Positions 1 to 9,721 of a DNA stretch of 64,000 nt are shown here, one piece after another. Location: assembly GCF_000208925.1 (NCBI RefSeq), contig NW_001914921.1, positions 1,335-65,334 of the forward strand, read 5' to 3'. The DNA comes from Entamoeba histolytica HM-1:IMSS. Its lineage: Eukaryota > Evosea > Mastigamoebida > Endamoebidae. The notes beneath the pieces are model-generated. The model had not been told where the DNA came from, did not search any database, and saw only the letters and a list, made by a program, of their open reading frames with translations. Every line of letters begins with the position of its first letter. The first letter of the stretch is position 1. A program made the translations under genes and the position numbers.

Positions 1-181
1 AATTTCATTTTCATTTTATTTAATAAATGAAATATAAATAATAAATGAATGAATAATAATTTAATATATGAAATAATAAAAAGAAAAGATAACATAATAA
101 AGAAATATGATGTATTTAATATATAATATAATTTATTATCAAATATATTAATAATATCAAATGATGATTTATTTTTATTTC

Positions 182-290
182 AAAATATTTTGCATCAATA
201 AAAATGTTGCTAAATATTTTGCATCAATAAAAATGTTGCTAAATATTTTGCATCATTAAATTTTGCATCATTAAATTTTGCACTTTTTTT
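182..290. repeat. short tandem repeats, 29-bp and 14-bp units
   Basis: A 29-bp unit containing TTTTGCATCAATAAAAATG runs for about two and a half copies. It then changes into two copies of a shorter 14-bp unit (TTTGCATCATTAAA) that shares the TTTGCATCA core. The repeat lies in AT-rich sequence just outside the left arm of the inverted repeat around the surface-protein gene. No coding potential is seen. Confidence 0.75.
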
Positions 291-307
291 ATTTGTTTCA
301 ATAAAAT

Positions 308-515
308 TTGCATCCTTTATTTTTTTCTTTCTTTTCTTCTTTTATCATCTCTTTTGTTTTATTACACTTTATCTTCTTTCTTTTTATATTCTCTCCTTTC
401 TACTTTTATTCTTTCTTCATCATATTCTACTTCTTACTTTCTTTTTATTCTTTTATATCATTCATTCTCTTCTTTTTCAATTATTTGCTTTTTTTCGTTG
501 CCCAGATTAAGTATT
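308..515 (+). repeat. left arm of a ~200-bp inverted repeat
   Basis: This pyrimidine-rich stretch is present again, inverted, at 2494-2690. Shared blocks in the same order include TTATCATCTCTTTTG, CTTTATCTTCTTTCTT, TACTTCTTACTTTC and ATTTGCTTTTTT followed by CGTTGCC. The copies are diverged, with small gaps. They flank the mucin-like gene at 557-1821. Apparent plus-strand open frames here are low-complexity Phe/Ser/Leu translations of the repeat and are not treated as genes. Confidence 0.65.
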
Positions 516-556
516 ATTCATTTCAACAATAAATAAATAAAGTTAAATATCATCAA

Positions 557-1821
557 TTAGAAGAAAATAAATGTAAAGATAACATAGAGAATAAGAGAGA
601 TGCAAGATACACCATTAAGATTATGATTATTCAAATCATCATTTGTTTTATTCACATTATTATTTTCTGTTCCATTTGTTGTTTCACTTGTATTTGGTAA
701 ATGTGGTGATACTGTTTCATTTTGTTGTTTGTTTTGTTGATTATTTGATGGTGATTCAGGTTGTTGGTTATTTGGTTGTACTGGATTTGAATCTGGTGAG
801 TCGTCTGATTTTACTGGTGTATTTGGTGTTGGATTAGTTGTTTCTGATGGTGTTGGTTTACCTTGTTGACCATCTGTTTGTGCTGGTGTTTGTCCTGTTG
901 ATGGTGGTTTATCAGATGGTATTGTTTGTCCAGGGGTTGTACTTGGATTTGTACCTGATGGTTGTGTGTCTTGAGGTGTTGGTAATGGTAATGAGTCTTG
1001 AGACTTATCTTGGTTTGAAGAGGATGGTGTTTGTGAACCAGCTGATGGTTTTTGTTCTGCTCCAGATGTCGTGGTTGAAGATTGTCCTGATACTGTGTCT
1101 TTTGAAGGTGGTTGTTGAGGTTCTGTGCTTGTAGGTGGTTTTGTTGTTGGTGATTCTTTTGTTGGTGCAGGTGGTGCAACACCTGTTCCTGTTGTTCCTG
1201 GATGTGTTTCTGTACTTGAAGTACCAGCTGTTTGTGTGTCTATTCCTTTAGGTGTTGCTGGTACTGTTTCTGTTCCTTCTTTAGTTGTTCCTGAAGATGC
1301 AACTCCTTGTGCTGTTTCTTTTGACTTTTCCTGTGGTGCTGCTGGAGATGCTCCTGCCTGTGTCTGTTCTGAATGTTCTGTCCCTGTTGGTACACCAGAC
1401 TGTGGTAATACTTGTGCTGGTGATTCTTCTCCTTCATGCGACAAGTTATTTGGGGGTAATGAACCAGCTTGAGATTGTGGTGAATCTGTGGATGATGATA
1501 CTGTTTTTGCTGGTTCACCTGAAGGTGGTGAAATGGTACTTCCAGGTACTGATGAAGGTACAGCTTGTTCTGCTGACCCTTCTGTCCTGAAACTGATTTC
1601 GGAGATACATCATTGTGTGATTCATTTGATGCAGCAATTGATTGTGGTTGTTCTTGTTTAGAACCTGCTGGTCCCGATGCTCCTTGCTCTTCGTGTTGTA
1701 CTGTTGGTACTACTGGTTGAGAATGTAATTCTTTCCCTATTTGTGTTTCTGTTTCACTCTTTAAAAGTGTATTAATCTCTGTTGCACTACTAAATACAAT
1801 AATCAAGAGAAATAAAATCAT
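557..1821 (-). CDS. Mucin-like, GPI-anchored surface protein (SREHP-like layout), with a frameshift
   Basis: Seen: the frame opens with a signal peptide (MILFLLIIVFSSATEI). It runs through about 380 residues rich in Ser, Thr, Pro, Gln and Gly, and ends in an Asn-rich stretch and a hydrophobic tail (about 15 residues) that fits a GPI-attachment signal. Signal peptide, low-complexity O-glycosylatable stalk and GPI tail is the layout of the Entamoeba serine-rich surface antigen SREHP, although the central repeats here differ. The frame is broken once: the 5' part (1821 to about 1580) and the 3' part (about 1577 to 557) are in different frames. Adding one G to the GGG at 1577-1579 would join them with no other stop. 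Downstream codons stay clean for more than 330 residues, so the break is either recent or a sequence error. Start is the ATG at 1821, chosen for the signal peptide. Exact function is not recognised. Confidence 0.7.
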
Positions 1822-2493
1822 TGAATGTATTAGATTTTAGTTTTGTTCTTTAAATATAACTACTTCTTCATTTCTTGTTTTTTCCTTTCATCTTTGATTT
1901 TTGTCTTATTGATTTTTCTCATCATTTTTGTGTTGTTATTATTGGATTTATCTTCTTCATTTGTTGATGAAATGATAAAATGTTGTAATTATTTTGATTG
2001 TTTTATTGATTTTCTATTCTATTTTCTTTCATTGTGTGTTGAACAAAAAATGGTAATGAGTAGAATCATTATTTGAATTTCTAGTTATTTTTATGGTTTT
2101 ATATTTCAATTATATTTTATTGTTTATTCTTCTTTATTTTATTATTCTTTTACCATTTCTTGTTTGTTATTTTATAATTATTTCATTTTCATTTATTATT
2201 GAGATGTTATTACTTGTTTATCATTTCTTATTAATTATTATCATTTGTTGATTTTATTATTATATCATTTTCTTTAAATATAATTTGTTAACAATTCAGT
2301 GTTATTTGTTATTTTCATTATATTTCATATGTGATTGTATAATTATTGTGTTAAACTATTTTATATTATCATTCATTTGATTTATTCAAATGATATTTTT
2401 AATTATTATCATCTTATTCATTCCTATTTTATCTATTGATTATTTCATTTTTCTATTTCATTTCTATTTTATTTTGATTTTATTTATTTGATT

Positions 2494-2690
2494 GTAACGG
2501 CAACGAAAAAAGCAAATAATAGAAAAAGAAGAGAAAGATATAAAAGAATAAAAAGAAAGTAAGAAGTAGATGAAGAAAGAAGAAAAATACAATTATGAAG
2601 TTAAGAATATAAGAAGAAAGAAGATAAAGAGTAATAAATCAAAAGAGATGATAAAAATCAAAAGAAGGAAGAAATAAAAAGTGTATTTTT
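2494..2690 (-). repeat. right arm of the inverted repeat
   Basis: The purine-rich inverted counterpart of 308-515. It begins next to GGCAACGAAAAAAGCAAATAAT, whose reverse complement matches the end of the left arm (ATTATTTGC then CGTTGCC). Between 1822 and this arm the sequence is T-rich and low-complexity, and no gene is seen there. Confidence 0.65.
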
Positions 2691-2993
2691 AATGTAAAAA
2701 ATTAGAAATATTCAATAAAAGTGTGACTAATTCAATTGTGTAAAATAATTGCATTGTTTTATTAATGAAAAATATTTTATTCTTTTTTATGTTATTATTT
2801 GTGTGTATAATTTCATCATGATGTTTATTATATATTCAATAATATGTGTTATGTTATTATAACATATAATATGTAATAAAATATAAATGAATATATGATA
2901 TAGAATATATGATATAGAATATAAAAACAAAAGAATAATAAGAATAAATGGTAAATAAAAAGAAAAATAATAATAAATGATATAATAATTAAT

Positions 2994-3505
2994 AAAAATT
3001 AGTTAATTAAGTATTAATAGATTTTTCATATATTCTTCCTAGTTTATTGGAGATTAATCCCAGTGCTGTTTAAAAAAGAGTAATCTTTTTGTTTAACTTA
3101 TCATTTATGTTTTTCTTGCAAAATGAGGAAAGCACTTCTTTGTTTTATTTCTTCTTATTAAGGGTTTCAAACTTCTTCTGCTTAATTCTTCTTTTTAATC
3201 CTTTGTTTATTTTCTGTCTTAATTTTAAACATTTTCTTTTTCCTTTTTTCTTTATTTTATGAATGAGAGAAGAGACTATTTCATTCCTACTATATTATTA
3301 TGTTTAATTTTCTTTTAGTCTTACCCACACTTTAGTACTTCCTTATATTACACCATGTAATATTCTATCATAATATCTTGCTACACCCTTTGCAGTTTTA
3401 CCTAATACATTTCTAATTCAAAGGTAAAATCATAACCAGATAATAACTGGGAGAGTCGATGCTTGAATTGTAATAGTGTTTGTGTGTGGTGTTTCAGACA
3501 TGCCA
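2994..3505 (-). mobile_element. SINE copy 1 (Entamoeba LINE-dependent retroposon)
   Basis: About 500 bp, nearly identical to 6161-6680 over most of its length. Shared blocks include AGTTTATTGGAGATTAATCC and GCAAAATGAGGAAAGCACTT. Read on the minus strand, the head resembles those of copies 2 and 3 (TGTCTGAAACACCACACAC, then TTATCTGGTTATGA). The 3' end (CTATTAATACTTAATTAACT plus a T-rich tail) matches the LINE 3' end near 33540. No open frame is present. No clear target duplication could be found in the AT-rich flanks. Confidence 0.8.
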
Positions 3506-4801
3506 CTTTTCTATTTCCAACAATAAGAAATAAAGAAAATAGAAAAATAATAAAATTGGATAGATGAATGTTAATAAAATTGTCATTTATTCATTAATTA
3601 ATGAATATTATTTACATCATATATCATTAAAATAAGTAATTTATTCTTCATTTGTTATTTAGATTTTTTTCTTGTTTCGTGAGTAAATCATTTTATTTCT
3701 TTTATTTGTTTTATTGTCTTTTTATTCTTTTTATTTTTCATCATTTTAATTATTCTCATTGAATTATCATTTATTTATTTCTTATTTTATGAATGAATAT
3801 TTCATTATTATTATTATATTATTATGTATAATTTCATTTATTATTAATATCATTTATATCATTTTATTTTCTTATTATTCTTTCATATTATCTTATTTCA
3901 TTCTTTCTATTATTATTTATTATATTTCTTATTAAATTACTTCATCATATTCAATTATTATTTGATATTTCTTTTTTTTGATTTTGTATTAATATTTGTG
4001 TGTTGTTTCTGATTTTCATTATTCATTTCTCATTCATTTTCATTTAATAAAATAGAAGAATAAAAATAATGAAAGAAGATAAATAAAATAAGAATAAAAT
4101 AAGATAAAATCAATGATATTGTTATTATATTATTATGTTATTTTAGTTTTGATTTTATATTTATTATTTTATTTTTATCTTTTATAATCATCATTCATTT
4201 CTTCTTTTTGTCTTTTCCTCTTTTCTAATCATCACTCAATTTATTCTATTTATTTCCATTTCATTTTATTTTATTTATTCTTGTTGTTATTTTATTTATT
4301 TCTTCTTTTATCATTTGTCATTTCTTGTTTATTCTTGTTTGTTGTATATTTTATTATTATTCTTTATTTTATGTTGTGTTATTCTTATTTATCTTTCTTA
4401 TTATGTTTTGTTTATTATTGTTTAAATAGAAATAAAAATAAGAATAAGAAATAATAATATAAATATGTTGATGTATTTTATCATTTCTTTATTTGTTTCT
4501 TCTTATTTCTATTATTTTATTCATTTGATTCATAATGAATTAATTCAATGAAATAATACAAATAAATTGTTTATTTATTCGATTTATTTCTATTTCATTC
4601 TTATTTCTTTTCATATTTATTAAAAACACCCTCATTGGGTGTGAAAGTTTTATTAAATGAAATAAAATAAATCAACATTGAATTATGTCAATTTTTATTT
4701 CACCATTTCATTCATTGGCAGATGAACGAAATGGCTGTTCATATTCTTCATTGATTTGTTTTTATTCTTTTTTATTTCATTTTCAATTCATCAAGATTGA
4801 A
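3506..4801. other. AT-rich spacer without a recognisable gene
   Basis: Low-complexity T-rich and A-rich blocks with many stops in all frames. Positions 4059-4165 carry a block repeated at 34091-34172 (see that entry). A small isolated hairpin (ACACCC, loop TCATT, GGGTGT) is at 4626-4642. Nothing else is supported. Confidence 0.6.
4059..4165 (+). repeat. dispersed repeat shared with 34091-34172
   Basis: AATAAAAATAATGAAAGAAG continued by ATAAATAAA is identical at 34091-34119. It is followed in both places by ATCAATG, A or G, TATTGTTATTAT and then TTTTAGTTTT, with a small gap. At the second site it lies at the junction between two oppositely oriented LINE pieces, so it may be LINE-derived. Confidence 0.5.
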
Positions 4802-5908
4802 TCATTTCATTTCAATTACTATGAATCGTTTTGGTGTGAAACATTCTGGAAGTTGTTTTCCACAAAGTGCATTTGACATTCCATTATATTCAAATGAAGA
4901 TTGTTTACAAGATGATTTTGTTTTATCATTTTCTTTACAAACAATAATATCATTACCTCCAAATTCAAACAAACAATTATTTGTTTGGTTCCATACCCCA
5001 AATGCATGTTGTGGTTGTTTAATATCAAATTTCATCATTCCTTCAATTCTTCCAGTTGATTCTAATGAAAATAAAAATGATTTTGAATCATTTATATAAT
5101 CATTAACTTCATCAATTTTAGAATTAACATATCCTCCAAATTTATTTCCATCTTCATCTTCAATAATAATTATTATATGTTCTTTATTCATTATTCTTTG
5201 ATAAAATACTGATGTATCTTTACTCCAATTATCAATATCTGAATCAAATAGTATATTGAACACTTTTCTATTTGTCCATTCTTCGATTTGTCGAATTTCT
5301 TCTTGACTCTTCATTTCTTTTCTTTTTAATCTCTTTTCAATCTCATTCTTCTTTTTTTTAAACCTTTTTTCTTTTTCTTGATTTATTTTTTGTAGTCTTT
5401 CTTCTTCTTCTCTCTTCTTTCTTTCTAAATAATCACTGTAATATGTTTCCCATTCTTCTTTCGTCTTATTAAATTTTTGTGTTATTTTATCTTTTTCTTC
5501 TGGCGTTCTGAATACCTTATCTTTCATTCCCATTTCTTCAATTGAAATGATTTTATCTATTAGTTCATTCCGTGTTTTACTTAGTGTTTCTTCATCCGAT
5601 TTACATTTCATTATGATTATTTCTATTTTATTCTTCATTATTTCTATTTGGTTGATTGTTTCTTGACTTTTTTCTATCACTAGTTTTCTTCTTCTTTCTG
5701 TTTCATCCATCCTATCAAATATTCCTTCTCCTCTTTTAATTGCTTCTGAATATGTTTCATTATCTTTTATTTTAAATACTTCATTTTTAATACTTCCTAA
5801 ATAATATTGATAATTCTTATTAACTTCATCAATTGATTGTTGAATGTTTGGAAGTGTTTCTACTACTTCTTTAATTATTTGGTTATTCTTATTTATTAAC
5901 TCTTCCAT
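4802..5908 (-). CDS. Coiled-coil TLDc-domain protein
   Basis: 368 residues. About the first 215 are charged and helical, with long Glu/Lys/Arg runs (for example around 165-210) that look like a coiled coil. The C-terminal 150 residues form a TLDc-type domain: NRKVFNILFDSD, an acidic-Gly turn IEDEDGNKFGGYV, FLFSLES, a FGVWN-like core, a FEFGG.DI core and a closing P.RFIVIEMK. TLDc domains occur in oxidation-resistance (OXR1) and V-ATPase-associated proteins, and Entamoeba has many coiled-coil TLDc proteins of unknown role. Related sequences in this window are the gene at 17015-18328 and the dead copy at 20547-21480. No signal peptide or membrane segment. Start is the ATG at 5908, with no in-frame alternative upstream. 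Confidence 0.85.
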   Translation of the reverse strand: MEELINKNNQIIKEVVETLPNIQQSIDEVNKNYQYYLGSIKNEVFKIKDNETYSEAIKRGEGIFDRMDETERRRKLVIEKSQETINQIEIMKNKIEIIIMKCKSDEETLSKTRNELIDKIISIEEMGMKDKVFRTPEEKDKITQKFNKTKEEWETYYSDYLERKKREEEERLQKINQEKEKRFKKKKNEIEKRLKRKEMKSQEEIRQIEEWTNRKVFNILFDSDIDNWSKDTSVFYQRIMNKEHIIIIIEDEDGNKFGGYVNSKIDEVNDYINDSKSFLFSLESTGRIEGMMKFDIKQPQHAFGVWNQTNNCLFEFGGNDIIVCKENDKTKSSCKQSSFEYNGMSNALCGKQLPECFTPKRFIVIEMK

Positions 5909-6160
5909 TTTAATTTAATTTGATGTTTATAAGTTTAAAATATGGATGTTTAAATAGTTAATCCACGTTATTAACACATCAAGTCAATAATTATTTTTAT
6001 CACCATTCTATTTTAAACAAATGTTATTTTTATCATTTTTACAATAACAATAAATATATAATAATATTAATAATATAATAATAATAATATTATAATAATG
6101 TTATTTTCTATAATTAGTTTATTTTATTTTTAATATTTTTTCATTTTTGTTTAATAAATA

Positions 6161-6680
6161 AAAAGTAATTAATTAAGTGTTAATAGATTTTTCATATATT
6201 CTTCCTAGTTTATTGGAGATTAATCCCAGTGCTGTTTAAAAAAGAGTAATCTTTTTGTTTAACTTATCATTTATGTTTTTCTTGCAAAATGAGGAAAGCA
6301 CTTCTTTGTTTTATTTCTTCTTATTAAGGGTTTCAAACTTCTTCTGCTTAATTCTTCTTTTTAATCCTTTGTTTATTTTCTGTCTTAATTTTAAACATTT
6401 TCTTTTTCCTTTTTTCTTTATTTTATGAATGAGAGAAGAGACTATTTCATTCCTACTATATTATTATGTTTAATTTTCTTTTAGTCTTACCCACACTTTA
6501 GTACTTCCTTATATTACACCATGTAATATTCTATCATAATATCTTGCTACACCCTTTGCAACTTTACCTAATACATTTCTAATTCAAATACACCGTCATA
6601 ACCAGATAATAACAAAGAGAGTTAAAACATGAATTGTATTAGTGTTTGTGTGTAGTGTTTCAGACGTAACACCTTCGATC
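6161..6680 (-). mobile_element. SINE copy 2
   Basis: Near-identical to copy 1 at 2994-3505 from the 3' end to about 100 bp from the head. The 3' end reads CTATTAACACTTAATTAATT then ACTTTTTA on the minus strand. The head starts GATCGAAGGTGTTACGTCTG, which parallels GATTCGAAGATGGCACGTC at the start of the complete copy 3 and so fixes the 5' boundary near 6680. It abuts the decayed LINE that follows on the plus strand. Confidence 0.8.
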
Positions 6681-6789
6681 TAAAAGAATAAAATATATAA
6701 TGAAGAAAGAAAAATAAATTTAGAAATGAGAGAAATAAAGAAATAATATAAGAAAGTAAAACAATAAAATTGAAAGGAGTAACAATAAC

Positions 6790-8460
6790 AATATAAGATA
6801 TTGAAAAAGTAATAACTATAATACCATCATAGAATGCATCATGTATAAACACATTACGAGGATATTATCTGAAAAATTAGAAAGTAATAGAGATAAAATA
6901 AAGAATATATTTAATGAATAGATAGAAATACTAAAAACATTCACATTAGAAATGTTAAGAGGAAGAATAATTTTAATATATAAATGTGGAGATAATAAAA
7001 ATACAGCGAATTGTTGACAAATCACTTGTTTAAATATAATTATGAAAATATTCACAACAACCATAAAAATGAAGATATAAGAATAACTAATAAAGAATAA
7101 AAATAAATTTAAAAATAATAAAAGTCAGTATTGAAACAAGAAATGGAGTTTAGCAGCTAATGAATGAAATATAAAGAGTTTAATAGAAATAAAATAAAGA
7201 GAAACACAACATAAAAGATAATTAGAAACATTTTATGATAATAAAAAGCATCTGATAATGTAAATCATACATGACTAGAAATTATATTAAAGTATTTCAA
7301 AATGCAATTTCAAATAACACAAATAATAAAAAGTAAGAGTGAAAGATAGAGAATAAAAATATGATATAAATATAAAGAAGAAATATGAGAAGTCAAAATA
7401 AACAATTATATTTTATAATGTGACTATACTCTCTCTTATTCATATTACAAATGAATAACATTTCTGATGTAATTGTTTAAAATGAGAAATGACTAAAAGT
7501 AACACGTGAATTATATATGGATAACATCAAAGTAACTAATGAAACAAAAAGGAAATAATACATCAGAAAATAATTGACACAAATGAATCAATAGAATTGA
7601 AATAAACATAAATAAATGTTGAGTACTAAAAATATGAAATATAAGTATTACAAATAACATGAATATTATACAATTAGAAGATAAAGAATATACATATAAA
7701 TATTTATGAAATGATCAAATTACAAGAAATGATGATACATGATGTATAGAGAATAAATAAATAATAATATAAAAGAATGAATAGAAGAAATAAAAGAAAT
7801 GATAATAATATGAATTATATTAATAGAATAAATACAGAAATAACAAAAAATTCACGTATAGTGATTCTATTGTTAAATAACCAATTATGAAAATAAATGA
7901 AATGAATAAAATGATAAGAAAATGAATAAAAGAAAGAAATATAAAATGTACAGGAATGTGTATGAGTAGATTATATTTCAATCAAAATAAAATGGAAATG
8001 GATTAAAAAGTATAAGAGATGAATGTGGTATTGAAATAATAAGAACAAATATGTATTTCATGTTGAAAAGAGGAGATAAAATATGAGATATGATAAAGGT
8101 AAATAAAAAAAAGAATTGAATATGGAATATATATTTATAAAACATGTGGAAAAAGAATAAACAAAGAAGAATTAAAAATAAATGAAGAAGATAAAAATAA
8201 AGATAAAAAGAAAATAATAAAAGACATAAAAGACAAGTTTCAAGAAGAATATATCAATAAGTTGAGAAATGAGAAAGTAAGGAGTGAATATTTAAAATGA
8301 ATTGAAGATAAAATAACAGACAAAAAGAAAAATAAATAATATAATAATATAATAAAAAGGATTTAAAAAAACAACAATACATGTATTGAAGAAGAAAGAT
8401 AATTAACAATCGTATTTGTTGATAAAATTTAAATATTTTCTTCATTTTCAATAACAAGAA
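6790..8460 (+). pseudogene. Decayed LINE reverse-transcriptase (ORF2) relic
   Basis: Plus-strand translations, with many stops and shifts, retain LINE RT landmarks. GYYLKKLESNRDKIKNIFNE at 6859-6920 matches GYYLKRMSSSREIILSIFNE in the LINE piece at 34181-34402. It is followed at 6952-7075 by LIYKCGDNKNTAN and then QITCLNIIMKIFTTT, the RT block usually read as KGD.NPANWRPIT.LN...K. The remainder to 8460 is A-rich and looks like the same strand of a degraded LINE, but the far end is uncertain. It cannot encode a functional enzyme. Confidence 0.6.
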
Positions 8461-8542
8461 TTAGTTTGAAGTTAAAAAATACAACAAGTTAATTTAAAAA
8501 TATTAAAATAGAACTAAAAAATATAATATAAATTAATTTAAT

Positions 8543-9192
8543 ATGTTTAGTGATAAAAGTCCTCTTATTAGTGGTGCTACTTCATTTTTTATAAACCAAG
8601 AACCCGACCCACAATCAGTTTGGTGGTTTGATAAGTTATTTGAAGATGAAGACAAAGGAACCTTTTCATGTTTGAAATTAACATGGAGTCAAAGAATATT
8701 ATTTTGTTTAGGATTTTGTGGGTTTGGAATGTTATGTATTTTTATGGTTTGTTAATATCAGATAATTCGTATTACAATTTGTGAAGTGATTATTTACAAA
8801 TTAGTCACTTTCATTCTTTTTCTTACCTACTCGTTTTGCAATGACATTCACTTTTGGAAATATATTAATTTTTATTGGAACGTCATTTTTAAGAAGTATT
8901 AAATCTCAATGTCAGTCATTATTAAATGACCCTTCAAAGTTAATTTCTTTTATTATTTATTTTGCGTCAATTGGTATCACTTTATTTAGTGGTCTTTATG
9001 TTTGTTTTTTTGAGTATTATGTCTTTTTAAATAAGTACCAAGACTGATATCAATTAGATCAATTCTACACTATTGACAATTGTTAGTATAGTCATAGAAA
9101 TATGTTCTTGTATATGGTATATTGCTTCCTATATCCCTTATGCTCAAACTTGTTTATCAACAACATGTAAAGGGTGTTTTAGACGTAATTGA
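8543..9192 (+). CDS. SFT2: SFT2-like Golgi vesicle-transport membrane protein (3 exons)
   Basis: Exons 8543-8746, 8805-8999 and 9058-9192 (introns 58 nt each, GTTTGT...TAG) give 177 residues. Splicing restores the family's four membrane segments: RILFCLGFCGFGMLCIFM+SLSFFFLP, FAMTFTFGNILIFIGTSFLR, LISFIIYFASIGITLFSGLY and TLLTIVSIVIEICSCIWYIA. The cytosolic N-terminus contains a Trp-Trp pair (SVWWFDKL). Yeast Sft2 is a small tetraspan Golgi protein that genetically supports fusion of endosome-derived vesicles with the Golgi; the same role is inferred here. The Cys-rich C-terminal tail (CLSTTCKGCFRRN) is a possible palmitoylation site. A GAACT motif lies 32 nt before the start. Confidence 0.88.
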
Positions 9193-9253
9193 ATTTTTTA
9201 AATTGGTTTAGGTAGAAGTTTTAAAAAAGAAATAATCTTTAAAATATCATTTT

Positions 9254-9590
9254 ATGTCACTTGTTAAAGAGTACATCAATAAAAAAGTAGAAGTAGTAAC
9301 TACGTTAGGAAAAGTGTATATTGGTATTTTAACTGGATATGATAATTTTATGAATATTGTATTAAAAAATTCAATAGAACGTACATTTTCTAAAGAAGGA
9401 GTTTCAAATATATCATGTGGATTATTGATTCTTCGTGGTGATGAAATGTTTGTTATTAAATTAAAATAATTAAAAAGAAAGAAATCTTATTTTTTATAGT
9501 ATGGTTATTGGAGGTTTAAATGAAGAAAAAGACACTCAACTTGATTGGCAATGTGTAGTTTCCAATCCACTTTCTCAAGCATTAATATAG
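9254..9590 (+). CDS. LSM8: U6 snRNA-associated Sm-like protein LSm8 (2 exons)
   Basis: Exons 9254-9447 and 9500-9590, with a 52-nt GTTTGT...TAG intron, give 94 residues, close to the usual LSm8 length of about 96. Sm1 motif: KVEVVTTLGKVYIGILTGYDNFMNIVL. Sm2 motif: GLLILRGDEIMVIGG, where the IMVIGG part appears only after splicing. The short helix-like tail is typical of LSm8. LSm8 marks the nuclear Lsm2-8 ring that binds the U-rich 3' end of U6 snRNA. It begins 62 bp downstream of the SFT2 stop on the same strand; the genes are otherwise unrelated. LSm8 rather than another LSm is inferred from RGD..VIG and the length. Confidence 0.85.
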
Positions 9591-9721
9591 ATTAATTTGA
9601 TTGTTATTTAAATAACATAGTTTCAAAAAAAAAAAAATAAAACATAATAATAATTTTAAAAGAAAAATCAAAACATTTAAAAAACTGTTAAAAAGAGTAA
9701 AAACAAATTGAAATTATTAAG

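Noticed and set aside
308..536. Plus-strand Phe/Ser/Leu-rich frames
   Set aside because: Low-complexity translation of the pyrimidine-rich inverted-repeat arm.
643..1590. Several plus-strand open frames opposite the surface-protein gene
   Set aside because: They are Val/Leu-rich or Cys-rich antisense translations of a Ser/Thr/Pro/Gln-coding strand; no start context or domain.
1843..2076. Plus-strand frame of 77 codons
   Set aside because: Low-complexity hydrophobic translation in T-rich spacer, no neighbouring support.
4626..4642. Hairpin ACACCC-TCATT-GGGTGT downstream of the TLDc gene
   Set aside because: Stands out by GC content but only a 6-bp stem, no T run specific to it, and no known terminator of this kind in Entamoeba.
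6622..7064. Two minus-strand frames
   Set aside because: They run across the SINE head and the antisense of the LINE RT relic.
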